Shown in pieces: positions 38,953-47,339 of a stretch of 64,000 nucleotides of DNA (position 1 is its first letter; the number at the start of each line of letters is the position of its first letter). The stretch lies in NCBI RefSeq assembly GCF_019430905.1, contig NZ_JAHYCA010000004.1, positions 390,812-454,811 of the forward strand, in the 5' to 3' direction. The position numbers were made by a program, and so were the translations under genes. Origin of the DNA: Billgrantia antri (GTDB taxonomy: Bacteria; Pseudomonadota; Gammaproteobacteria; Pseudomonadales; Halomonadaceae). The notes below the pieces were generated by a model, which did not search any database, had not been told where the DNA came from, and was given only the letters and a program-made list of their open reading frames with translations.

Positions 38953-38981
38953 AAGGCCCATCCCACGATCGGATGGGCCTT
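38953..38981 (-). terminator. terminator after the TonB-dependent receptor
   Basis: An 11-bp perfect stem (AAGGCCCATCC and complement, seven-base loop) lies 21 bases past the receptor's stop on the minus strand. Confidence 0.7.
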
Positions 38982-39002
38982 GAAGCTTCCACTAGTCTCG
39001 AA

Positions 39003-41189
39003 TCAGTATCGCCAGGTGAGGTTAGCCATGACACTGCGCGGCGCACCGGAAAAGGCCTGATCCCACTTGAGACTCGTCAGGTACTCCTCGTCGGTCACGT
39101 TGTTGACGTTCAAGGAAGCCGTAAGGCTCTCGTTGATGTCATAGCTGGCCATCAGATCGACCAGTGTATAGGCGTCCTGATGCGTCTCGCCAGCGATATA
39201 GTCACGCTCGCGGTGGATGTCGTCCTGCCAGCGCACCCTGGCCCCAACCTTGAGCTGTGGCATGAACGGCAGGCGATAGCTGGTCATTGCACGCAGCATA
39301 TTGCGAGGGATATAGGTATTGGTGGCCTCCCCTTCGGCGTCCTCGATCTCCAGATAGGTATAGCCGACGCTGGCCTGCCAACCCTCGGCCAGTTCACCTG
39401 CCAGTGTCACTTCAACGCCCTCGCTGGTGATGCCGTCGCCGCCCATGTAGATCGATGTGCCATCGGGCAAGGTACCAGCCGGCTGAGCCACATTGTTCTG
39501 CTCAATGCGGAACAGTGCGAAGGAGGCATCAGCCCCGCCGTCGAACAGATCGGCCTTGATTCCGATTTCCTGGGCGACCCCGTCGATGGGATCGAGATAG
39601 TCGCCGTTTCGGTCGATCTCGGTCTGTGGTTGGAAGATTTCAGTATAGCTAGCGTAGACCGACGCCTGATCGGTAACATCGAAGATCAGTCCGGCATAGG
39701 GCGTCAAAACGCTGTTGTAAGACGTATCCTGCGAACTGCCGTATTGTTCGCCGACAGTATCCAGCCAGCTCAGCCGCGTACCCACGACACCCGTCCAGCG
39801 ATCGGCAAGGTCCAGCTTGGCAGCACTGTAGAAACTTCTCTCTTTGATAGTCGCATCGTTACCAAACGATGGCTCACCAAAACTGGGCTGAGGGTAACTG
39901 CCATTCCATTCGTCCAGTGGAGGCAAACCTTGAGTTGCTGCGTCGTACAAAGAACTCTGCTGGTTGCGACTCTGGCTCCAGTCACTTCCAAGCACCAGTT
40001 GATGGGTACGGCCTAGCAAGTCGATGTTGCCCTTGGCATGAAGGTCGGCAATCCACTGTTCTAAGTGGCGGTCATACTTGCTGATGTAGAGCTGGCTGGC
40101 ATCTACACGGCCTGTTGCGGCATCCGGCACCCCATAGATATAGAGCAGTTGGGTATCCGAGAGCATGTCCAGGTGCGTCACGGTACCCTTGAGGGTCCAG
40201 TTGTCGCTTAGATCCTGAGCCAGTTCCAGAAAGCTACGCCGTGTTTCCACATCCCAATACGACCAGTCGGGTGCCGATGAAGTGGAAACCCCATAGTTGG
40301 TTGGATTACCTGCCGAGTCATAAAGCGGCAGTGAACCCCACATGTTGCCGTCGGTATCGTTCTGCTGCCAGGTGTGCCCCACGGTAAGCTGAGTGGTGTC
40401 GGTGACATCCGCTTCCAACACGCCATATAGCAGCCCGCGCTCGCGGCTCAAGCGATCCAGGTAGGAATCGCTCTGTAGACCCGAGGCCACAAGGCGCCCC
40501 CTCACCTTTCCATGGCTGTCGAGCGGCCCTGCCACGTCTACGTCCAAACGCCGATGTTCCCATGAGCCCACGCTGGCCGTGACGCTGGCATGAGGCAGAT
40601 CCGTTGGTCGTTTACGGACGAAATTTATGGTCGCGCCAGGGTTTCCCGAGCCAGACATCAGCCCCGTCGCACCGCGCACAACTTCGACACGATCATAGAT
40701 GACGGTGTCCATGTCGCCGTGGACGTTGTTGTACGGCATCGGTACCCGCAGGCCATCAACCTGAAAGTTCGATACCTCGAACCCGCGAGCGGTGTAATAG
40801 GTGCGATCGGTCTCTAGCCGCTCGACCGTCACTCCCGGGGAGCTCTCGAGAACGTCATTTACAGTATCGAGCTGGAAATCATCCATTTGCGCTCGAGTCA
40901 CGGTGGATACCGACTGCGGGGTCTCGCGAGGCGTCAGATCGAGGCGTGTGGCAGTACTGGTACGCGGAACGCGATAGCTGTCGGAGCCCTCCGTGACAAG
41001 CGAAAGCGCCTCGGCCTCAACGGTGATCGTCTCGAGTTCACCGGCAGAAGCGGATGTCTGCCCAGTTTCCTGCGCCAGCAGCGCTGGAGAAACCACCATC
41101 ATGACACTGACGGTAGCCAGGCCCAAGGCCTGCCGAACAGCCTTGGCAAGTGGATCGAGATCAGTTGAGAGGGGGACGGGGCGTAACAT
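39003..41189 (-). CDS. TonB-dependent siderophore receptor (FhuE/FpvA-like)
   Basis: This 728-residue outer-membrane receptor has an N-terminal signal (about 18-39). A TonB-box-like ETITVEA lies near 53-59. The plug (about 75-200) shows TPRETPQSVSTVTRAQMDD, TYYTARGFEVSNFQVDG and VEVVRGATGLMSGSGNPGATIN, the FhuE/FpvA-type signature. The 22-strand barrel ends in LTWRY with the aromatic C-terminus. No N-terminal signalling domain is present, so it should not control an ECF sigma factor. This subgroup often takes hydroxamate or mixed siderophores. It is divergent from the second receptor, with Fur-box-like sites between. Confidence 0.93.
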   Translation of the reverse strand: MLRPVPLSTDLDPLAKAVRQALGLATVSVMMVVSPALLAQETGQTSASAGELETITVEAEALSLVTEGSDSYRVPRTSTATRLDLTPRETPQSVSTVTRAQMDDFQLDTVNDVLESSPGVTVERLETDRTYYTARGFEVSNFQVDGLRVPMPYNNVHGDMDTVIYDRVEVVRGATGLMSGSGNPGATINFVRKRPTDLPHASVTASVGSWEHRRLDVDVAGPLDSHGKVRGRLVASGLQSDSYLDRLSRERGLLYGVLEADVTDTTQLTVGHTWQQNDTDGNMWGSLPLYDSAGNPTNYGVSTSSAPDWSYWDVETRRSFLELAQDLSDNWTLKGTVTHLDMLSDTQLLYIYGVPDAATGRVDASQLYISKYDRHLEQWIADLHAKGNIDLLGRTHQLVLGSDWSQSRNQQSSLYDAATQGLPPLDEWNGSYPQPSFGEPSFGNDATIKERSFYSAAKLDLADRWTGVVGTRLSWLDTVGEQYGSSQDTSYNSVLTPYAGLIFDVTDQASVYASYTEIFQPQTEIDRNGDYLDPIDGVAQEIGIKADLFDGGADASFALFRIEQNNVAQPAGTLPDGTSIYMGGDGITSEGVEVTLAGELAEGWQASVGYTYLEIEDAEGEATNTYIPRNMLRAMTSYRLPFMPQLKVGARVRWQDDIHRERDYIAGETHQDAYTLVDLMASYDINESLTASLNVNNVTDEEYLTSLKWDQAFSGAPRSVMANLTWRY

Positions 41190-41221
41190 GTGGGACAGGC
41201 CTCAAGATGATGTGTATAGCA

Positions 41222-41240
41222 AATGATAATGAATGTGATT
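41222..41240. promoter_or_regulatory. Fur-box-like site upstream of the leftward receptor
   Basis: The site lies 33 bases upstream of the receptor start. The TGATAAT block is perfect and the other half is degenerate (about 13 of 19 against the consensus in the best register). Confidence 0.5.
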
Positions 41241-41336
41241 TAATTTTATCAAGCAAAATCCATAATTGACTTCGGCATGAGCGGGCGAGGCAAGCCGGTA
41301 GCGCGGAGAAACAGATGCATCGGGTTTGAATTATCA

Positions 41337-41355
41337 AATAGCAAGTATTATCATT
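41337..41355. promoter_or_regulatory. Fur-box-like site upstream of the rightward receptor
   Basis: The right half, ATTATCATT, matches well and the left half, AATAGCAAG, poorly. It lies 77 bases before the rightward receptor's ATG. Position makes iron control likely, sequence alone is moderate. Confidence 0.45.
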
Positions 41356-41431
41356 CACGCGCTTCGTCGCGGATCCTCTGCCTCGCGCAGTGCGAAGCGA
41401 TAGCCCACATCAAGCAAGGGAACGACATCCG

Positions 41432-43558
41432 ATGACTCAAAAGACGCACATCGCCTGGCTGGCACCGGTAATGCTCGGCACTACCCTGCCGGGCTTGGCC
41501 TTCGCCCAGGCCGAGACCGAAGGGACCGATGCTTTGCGCGACCTCTCCCCGCTGGTCGTCACCGCCACCCGCAATCGCAGCCAGGCCGGCGAGACGCCCC
41601 AGAAGATCACTGTCATAACTCGTGAGCAGATAGAGCAGCAACTGGCCATCACACAGGACCCTGGCCAGGTGCTCAGCAACCTGATTCCCTCTTATTCGCC
41701 CAGCCGCCAGAAGCTCTCCAATACCGGTGAGACGTTTCGTGGTCGAGCGCCACTGTTTCTGATCGATGGCGTGCCCCAGACCAATCCGTTGCGTGACAGC
41801 GCTCGGGACAGTTACACCATCGACCTGAGCATGGTCGAGCGCATCGAGGTGATCCATGGCGCCAGTGCCGAGCACGGCCTGGGTGCCACCGGCGGCCTTA
41901 TCAACTTCGTCACCAAGCGTGCCGAAGGAGGTGGCATCAGCCACCAGGTTTCCACTCAGCTCACCTTCGACGACGATTTCGAATCCGAGGGCTTCGGTAA
42001 CAAGCTGGGCTACCAGCTCAGTGCTCAGAATGGCGACTGGGACTTCCTGGGCGCCGTCACACGCCAGGAGCGCGGGGTCTTTTATGACGGTAACGACGAG
42101 ATCGTAGGTATCGCCTACCCCGGCGAGCTGCAGAACTCCACCAGCTATGACCTCTTCGGCAAGCTGGGTTACTGGATCGATGAGGACCAGAACGTTGAGC
42201 TTTCACTCAACCACTTCGATCTGGAAGAGGGTGACGATTACGTTCCGGAGACAGGCAATCGTGACGCCAGCATCCCGACCACGGCCCGCCGAGGCAGTCG
42301 CGATGGAGCCCCCGGCTTCAACGAAGTCACGACGGCAAGGCTGGCCTACTCGCATGACGACTGGCTCGGTAATGAACTCGATGCACAGATCTATCGCCAG
42401 CGCTTCCGCGCCCGATTTGCCACCACCCCTTTCTTCCCCTATCTGGACGCATCGGGTAATACCCAGTACGACCAGTCGCGCAATGAGTCGGACAAGCTGG
42501 GGGGCAAGTTCTCACTCAGCCGCGCAGGCCTGCTCGATGATCGCTTGAGATTGACCACTGGCATCGACGTACTGCAAGACGAGACCCGGCAAATGCTGGT
42601 CGACACTGAACGTACCTATGTGCCCGAGACCCAGTTTCGCAACTATGCGCTCTTTTTGCAGGGTGACTTCAGCCTGACCGACTCACTTAGCCTGCATGCC
42701 GGCGTTCGCCATGAACAGGCTGAGCTCGAAGTCGATACCTTCTCAACCATCGACCGCAGTGACGTTACCCAGGACAACGTCACCGTCGACGGCGGCAAGC
42801 CGGACTTCGACGAGACCCTTTACAACTTGGGTCTGGTCTATCAAGCCACCGACTGGGCACAGCTCTACGCCAATTATTCCGAGGGCTTCGGTATGCCCGA
42901 TGTGGGTCGCGTATTGCGCGGCATCGATGTACCCGGACAGGACATCGATACTCTGCTGCAACTCCAGCCGATCGTGACCGACAATCGCGAGATCGGGGCT
43001 CGTTTCGACTGGGATCGCTATGGCCTCGAGCTGAGCTATTACGAATCCGACTCCGATTACGGCGAGCGCCTCGCTGAGGAAAATGGTGTCTTCGTCGGGA
43101 ATCGCGAGAAGACCGAGATTCAGGGCGTCGAGGTGACAGGTGAAATGCGTATCGGCGATGCGCATGATCTGCGCCTCACCTACACTCACGCCGAAGGCGA
43201 GTCGGACCAGGATGGTGACGGCAGCGTCGATACCGAGCTGACCGGCATCAATATCGCACCGGATACGCTGCGACTGGGCTGGAGCGCCGCCTGGAACGAC
43301 ACCCTCTCCTCTCACCTGCAGGCCAGCCACTACTTCGATCGCAGCGTCGAAGACCCCGAACTGGAGTTCGATGGCTATACGCTATTCGACGCTTCCCTGG
43401 CCTACCGCCTGCCCGTGGGACAACTCTCCTTCGGCATCGAGAACCTGACCGACGAGCAGTACATCACCTACTACTCCCAGGCGGCTCGAATCAGTGACGA
43501 ATACTATTTCGCCGGCCGCGGTCGCACTTTCACCCTCGGCTATCAGTTGGACTTCTGA
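41432..43558 (+). CDS. TonB-dependent siderophore receptor
   Basis: This 708-residue outer-membrane receptor has a signal peptide (about 1-25, ending AFA-QA). A TonB-box-like SPLVVTATR follows at about 39-47. The plug shows GETFRGRAPLFLIDGVPQTN and VERIEVIHGASAEHGLGATGG. The barrel ends LGYQLDF with the terminal phenylalanine. Plug style resembles receptors for citrate-based siderophores such as vibrioferrin or aerobactin, and the gene is convergent with the NIS siderophore operon, so it is my first candidate for the cognate receptor. The start at 41432 follows AAGGGA; an ATG-less extension to 41390 is not needed. Confidence 0.92.
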   Translation: MTQKTHIAWLAPVMLGTTLPGLAFAQAETEGTDALRDLSPLVVTATRNRSQAGETPQKITVITREQIEQQLAITQDPGQVLSNLIPSYSPSRQKLSNTGETFRGRAPLFLIDGVPQTNPLRDSARDSYTIDLSMVERIEVIHGASAEHGLGATGGLINFVTKRAEGGGISHQVSTQLTFDDDFESEGFGNKLGYQLSAQNGDWDFLGAVTRQERGVFYDGNDEIVGIAYPGELQNSTSYDLFGKLGYWIDEDQNVELSLNHFDLEEGDDYVPETGNRDASIPTTARRGSRDGAPGFNEVTTARLAYSHDDWLGNELDAQIYRQRFRARFATTPFFPYLDASGNTQYDQSRNESDKLGGKFSLSRAGLLDDRLRLTTGIDVLQDETRQMLVDTERTYVPETQFRNYALFLQGDFSLTDSLSLHAGVRHEQAELEVDTFSTIDRSDVTQDNVTVDGGKPDFDETLYNLGLVYQATDWAQLYANYSEGFGMPDVGRVLRGIDVPGQDIDTLLQLQPIVTDNREIGARFDWDRYGLELSYYESDSDYGERLAEENGVFVGNREKTEIQGVEVTGEMRIGDAHDLRLTYTHAEGESDQDGDGSVDTELTGINIAPDTLRLGWSAAWNDTLSSHLQASHYFDRSVEDPELEFDGYTLFDASLAYRLPVGQLSFGIENLTDEQYITYYSQAARISDEYYFAGRGRTFTLGYQLDF

Positions 43559-43592
43559 TTCCTCGGTCTGAAACGGACCTGGCTTACTGTTT

Positions 43593-43618
43593 GGCGGCGC
43601 CTTGAGCGCCGCCTTTTT
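43593..43618 (+). terminator. intrinsic terminator after the second receptor
   Basis: An 8-bp all-GC stem (GGCGGCGC/GCGCCGCC, five-base loop) is followed by TTTTT. It lies 34 bases past the stop and 33 bases before the end of the convergent siderophore operon. Confidence 0.88.
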
Positions 43619-43650
43619 CGTTGCAGGCCCTTCTCCATTCCCCCTTTACC

Positions 43651-44274
43651 TCAGCGCCACCACTCGGGATGCGCCGCCATGAGTTCTCGCCGGCGCTCTG
43701 CTTCCCGGGCCTGCTTATCGAGGGCGGGTACCAGCAGCGCCTCGGCACGTGCCGGAGAGAGCGCGAAGAGGCCGTCGTCGTCGCCGATGATCAAATCGCC
43801 CGGCGAGATCGCCACGCCGTCGATGGCCACCGGCACGTTGACCTCGCCTTCGAGGTTCACGGCGCGAGTGGTGAGCGGACTCGTGCCACGGGAGTATACC
43901 GGCAGGTTCAACTGCGCCAGCTCGGCCGCGTCGGTGACCCGCCCCGAAGTGACCACCCCGGCAAGCCCCTTGCGCAGCGCCGCGTAGCTGCGCAGCTCGC
44001 CCCAGCAGGCACGGCGCTCGTCGCCGGAGACGTCGATCACCAGCACCTCTCCCGGCTCGGCCATTTCCAGCGCACGGCGAATCACACTTCCGTCGAGATG
44101 TGGGATACGCACCGTCAGAGCCCTGCCCAGCAGCCGTACCGGGTGACGCAGCGGCGTGAGACCGACGATGGCACCAAAGTCGGTAAGATGGCCAAGGGTG
44201 GACGTAGCGACGTCACGATAGCGCGCCAACAGCTCCGGTGAGGCGGCCGTCGTGCGGGGGTTGATGTCGAACAT
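43651..44274 (-). CDS. RraA-family protein at the end of the siderophore operon
   Basis: This 207-residue protein belongs to the RraA / 4-hydroxy-4-methyl-2-oxoglutarate aldolase family. Visible are GELRSYAALRKGLAGVVTSGRVTDAAEL and IIGDDDGLFALSP, which carry the metal-binding and substrate residues of the aldolase branch. Members cleave pyruvate-aldol acids or decarboxylate oxaloacetate; others bind RNase E. It lies 31 bases downstream of the last permease gene in the same direction. Role in siderophore metabolism (for example on citrate or 2-oxo acids) is inference. The ATG at 44274 is chosen; the longer frame overlaps the permease gene. Confidence 0.75.
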   Translation of the reverse strand: MFDINPRTTAASPELLARYRDVATSTLGHLTDFGAIVGLTPLRHPVRLLGRALTVRIPHLDGSVIRRALEMAEPGEVLVIDVSGDERRACWGELRSYAALRKGLAGVVTSGRVTDAAELAQLNLPVYSRGTSPLTTRAVNLEGEVNVPVAIDGVAISPGDLIIGDDDGLFALSPARAEALLVPALDKQAREAERRRELMAAHPEWWR

Positions 44275-44305
44275 GGCATGTTTCCTTGCCGTCTGCCGCT
44301 GACGG

Positions 44306-45349
44306 TCAGGTGCGCCAGCGATGGAGTAGATAGACGAAGAACGGTGCGCCGATCCCGGCGACGAAGACGCCTGCCGGCAGGTCACGGGGCAGAAAGGCGA
44401 TCCGCCCCAGCAGGTCGGCGTGCAGCACGATCAGCGCACCGATGAGCGCGGTGGCCGGCACCAGGCCGGCGTGGCCGCGCGCTACCAGCCGCCGGGCGAT
44501 GTGGGGCGCCAGCAGGCCGACGAAACTCAACCCGCCGGCGAAGGCCACCGCCGACCCGGCAAGCGCCACCGCCAGCAACAGCAGCGCGAGGCGAGTGCCC
44601 CGCACCGCCGTACCCAGTCCGGTAGCCAGCTCATCGCCCAGCGCCAGCACGTCCAGGCGACGAGACAGTGCCAGCGCCAGGGGCAGCCCCACGAGTGCCC
44701 AAGGGGCGAGCCCGGCCACTTCCCGCCACTGGGCGGCATAGAGGCTGCCGGTCAGCCACACATAGGCCTGCATTGCCGTGGTATCGGCGGCAAGCACTAG
44801 CACCAAGGTAGTCCCCGCGCCCAGCGCGGCGGCAAGGCCGATACCGATCAGCACAAGTCGTGCCGGGGTCACGCCGCGCCCGCTCAGGGAGAGAATGAGC
44901 AGCGCCACCGACAGCGCGCCGGCCAACGCCGCCAACGCCGCCAGCGGCAGCCAGGCCTCGCCCAGCGCCGCCCCGCCCAGTGCCAGGAAGCAGACCGCCG
45001 CCAGCGAGGCGCCACCGGTGATGCCGATCACGTCGGGTGAAGCCAGCGGATTGCGCACCAGTCCCTGCAACAGCAGCCCGGCGACGCCCAGACAGGCGCC
45101 GACGAGAATCGCCAGCACGATGCGCGGCAGACGGATTTCATGAACGATCAAGGCGATGTCGCTTCGCGCGGGATGAAATAGTGCCTCGAGTACCGCTGTC
45201 GGGGGGGTGGCCTGGCTGCCCAGGCTCAGCGAGATCATGGCGCTAGCGGCGAGCGCCAGCGACAGCAGCAGCGTCACCGCCAGAGTGCGATGCTCGAGGC
45301 GCAGCGACAGCCGACCATTAGCGACACGCAAGACCACGGAGCGACTCAT
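44306..45349 (-). CDS. FecCD-family ABC transporter permease (second subunit)
   Basis: This 347-residue protein has about nine to ten membrane helices and the FecCD signatures RLPRIVLAILVGACLGVAGLLLQ, RNPLASPDVIGITGGAS, and GLSFVGLLAPHIARRLV, the last two being contacts for the ATPase. It would import ferric siderophore with the adjacent permease. Its start overlaps the upstream permease stop (ATGA). No ATPase gene is in this operon; the divergent one at 56614 is the likely partner. Confidence 0.9.
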   Translation of the reverse strand: MSRSVVLRVANGRLSLRLEHRTLAVTLLLSLALAASAMISLSLGSQATPPTAVLEALFHPARSDIALIVHEIRLPRIVLAILVGACLGVAGLLLQGLVRNPLASPDVIGITGGASLAAVCFLALGGAALGEAWLPLAALAALAGALSVALLILSLSGRGVTPARLVLIGIGLAAALGAGTTLVLVLAADTTAMQAYVWLTGSLYAAQWREVAGLAPWALVGLPLALALSRRLDVLALGDELATGLGTAVRGTRLALLLLAVALAGSAVAFAGGLSFVGLLAPHIARRLVARGHAGLVPATALIGALIVLHADLLGRIAFLPRDLPAGVFVAGIGAPFFVYLLHRWRT

Positions 45350-46350
45350 GGTGTCAGGCTCCGGCGCCGGGCAAGATGGAGAAAGAACGGCGTGCCTAGC
45401 AGCGCCGTCATCACCCCCACCGGCACCTCCTGAGGCGGCATCAAAAAGCGCGCCAGGGTGTCGGCGGCAAGCAGCAGGCCAGCTCCCAACAGGGCGCAGC
45501 CGGGCAGCACCCAGCGATGATCACGACCGAACATCGCCCGCACCATGTGCGGCACGATCAGCCCCACGAAGCCGATCATGCCGGCCAGCGCCACCGAACA
45601 GCCGGCCAGCACGATCACTACCAGACCGGCCAGCAGCCGGACCCGGCCGGTACGCTGCCCGAGCCCCTTGACCACCTCGTCGTCCAGGATCAGCAGATTG
45701 AGCTGGCGTACCAGCAGCGCGCAAAGCGCCGCGGCGCCGAGAAAGAATGGCAGCAGCGGCGTCACAATCTCCAAGCCACGCCCCGCCACCGAGCCGGCGA
45801 GCCACAGCAGCAGGCTCTCGAAGCCCTCCTGGTCGATGATCAACAATCCTTGAGCCAGCGAGACGAACAGCGCGGTGACCGCCACACCACCCAGCACCAC
45901 CCGCATCGGCGAGAGACCGCCGCCCCGCTCGCGCCCCAGCAGCGCGACCAGCAACGCCGCCGTCAGGGCCCCGAGAAAAGCCACCCAGACCAATTCCAGT
46001 GGCGAGCGCAGTGCGAAAAAACTGCTCGCCACCACAACGAAGCACATGGCCCCGGCGTTGATACCGAGAACGCTTGGTGCGGCCAGGGCATTGCGCGTCA
46101 GGGTCTGCATCAGGGCGCCGGCCACCGCCAGGCTAGCACCCACCACGGCGGCGATCACCGCGCGGGGCAGGCGCTCGGTGCGCAGGATCAGATGCGACAT
46201 CGAGCCCGGGTCGGGCGTGATGAAGGCCTTAAACAGGCTGGCCGGAGCGATCTCGGTGGCGCCGAGCGCCAGGCTGGCCACACCGGCAGTGAGCGCCAGC
46301 ATCGCACCCAATAGCAGGCCAAGCCCCTTGGCCATGGGAGTGATCAGCAT
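45346..46350 (-). CDS. FecCD-family ABC transporter permease (first subunit)
   Basis: This 334-residue inner-membrane protein has the FecCD pattern: ERLPRAVIAAVVGASLAVAG, ALMQTLTRNALAAPSVLGIN, and MIGFVGLIVPHMVRAMFGRDH. The start at 46350 overlaps the binding-protein gene's end by 7 bases; MAKGLG at 46335 is an alternative. The longer frame upstream is antisense-like sequence within the binding-protein gene. It pairs with the next permease as a heterodimer. Confidence 0.9.
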   Translation of the reverse strand: MLITPMAKGLGLLLGAMLALTAGVASLALGATEIAPASLFKAFITPDPGSMSHLILRTERLPRAVIAAVVGASLAVAGALMQTLTRNALAAPSVLGINAGAMCFVVVASSFFALRSPLELVWVAFLGALTAALLVALLGRERGGGLSPMRVVLGGVAVTALFVSLAQGLLIIDQEGFESLLLWLAGSVAGRGLEIVTPLLPFFLGAAALCALLVRQLNLLILDDEVVKGLGQRTGRVRLLAGLVVIVLAGCSVALAGMIGFVGLIVPHMVRAMFGRDHRWVLPGCALLGAGLLLAADTLARFLMPPQEVPVGVMTALLGTPFFLHLARRRSLTP

Positions 46351-47315
46351 GCCATGTACTCCGCGGCGCTGGCACCGTCGTGCAGGCCATAGTGGACGTA
46401 GAGTTCGTCCAGTAGCCGGTTGGCCGCCAAGATACCTGACCCCATGCTCCAGAGGATGGGGTCGACACGATAGACTTGTCCCTGCTCCACCGCCTCGAGG
46501 CGCTGCCACAGCGGGTGCGTGGTCCACTCGCGATGGAGTTCTACCACCGCCGGGTCGTCGCGCATGAAGACGAAGATGGCATCGGCATCCAGGGCAGGCA
46601 GGCTCTCCCGACTGATCAACTTGACGCCCCAGCCCGCGCCCTCCTGGCCCTCGGGGCGCTGGAAGCCGAGCTGATCGAGGATGTGCCGGGCGAAGCCATC
46701 GTAATAGAGACGCACGTGATCGCCGCGAAAGCTGACCACCGAAACCCGCTGCGGCCAGGCATCGCCCAACCGGGCCGCGGCACGGCAGCGGAAGTCGGCG
46801 ACCCGCTCATGCCAGTCGGCGAGCAGTTCCCGGGCCTCCGCCTCGCGCCCGGTGGCCTCCCCCAGCAGCATGAGCATGGCTTCGAAGTCATAGGCGGTGC
46901 CGGCGATCACCGTGGGCGCGATGCGTGCGAGCAAGGGGTAGACGTCGGCGTGACGATAGCGGGCACCGACGATCAGGTCAGGCGCGAGCCCCGCCACCGC
47001 CTCGAGATCCGGCTGGGTTTCCAGCCCCAGATAGCGCACCTCTGCGGGCAGCTCATCGCGCAGGTAGCGATACATGGGACGCTCGAGCCAGGACTCGACC
47101 ACGCCCACGGGGCCGAGCCCCAAGGCCAGGGCGCTGTCGGTGGCGCCCTGGTAGAGGGTCACGATGCGGCGCGGCTCGCCCTCGATGCGAGCTTCGCCCA
47201 GGGCGTGCTCGACGCGGCGCAGCGTCTCGGCATGTGCCGTCATGGTCAGACACCCCGACAGCAGCATCAGGGCGACGAGGCGGCAGCAGGTTCGCGAGAG
47301 AGGCATGAGAATCAT
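46344..47315 (-). CDS. siderophore-binding periplasmic protein
   Basis: This 323-residue protein has a signal sequence. LLSGC at about 18-22 may be a lipobox, otherwise cleavage after AHA near 29 would give a soluble protein. The body is a class III (FecB/BtuF-type) binding fold: RRIVTLYQGATDSALALGLGPVGV, PDLEAVAGLAPDLIVG and LWQRLEAVEQGQVYRVDP. It follows the third synthetase by 24 bases and precedes both permease genes, giving an uptake module inside the biosynthetic operon. Either ATG, at 47315 or 47306, is possible. A weak Fur-like sequence (47301-47319) covers its start. Confidence 0.88.
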   Translation of the reverse strand: MILMPLSRTCCRLVALMLLSGCLTMTAHAETLRRVEHALGEARIEGEPRRIVTLYQGATDSALALGLGPVGVVESWLERPMYRYLRDELPAEVRYLGLETQPDLEAVAGLAPDLIVGARYRHADVYPLLARIAPTVIAGTAYDFEAMLMLLGEATGREAEARELLADWHERVADFRCRAAARLGDAWPQRVSVVSFRGDHVRLYYDGFARHILDQLGFQRPEGQEGAGWGVKLISRESLPALDADAIFVFMRDDPAVVELHREWTTHPLWQRLEAVEQGQVYRVDPILWSMGSGILAANRLLDELYVHYGLHDGASAAEYMAC

Positions 47316-47339
47316 TCGCCATTCGATGAGACGTGCCCT

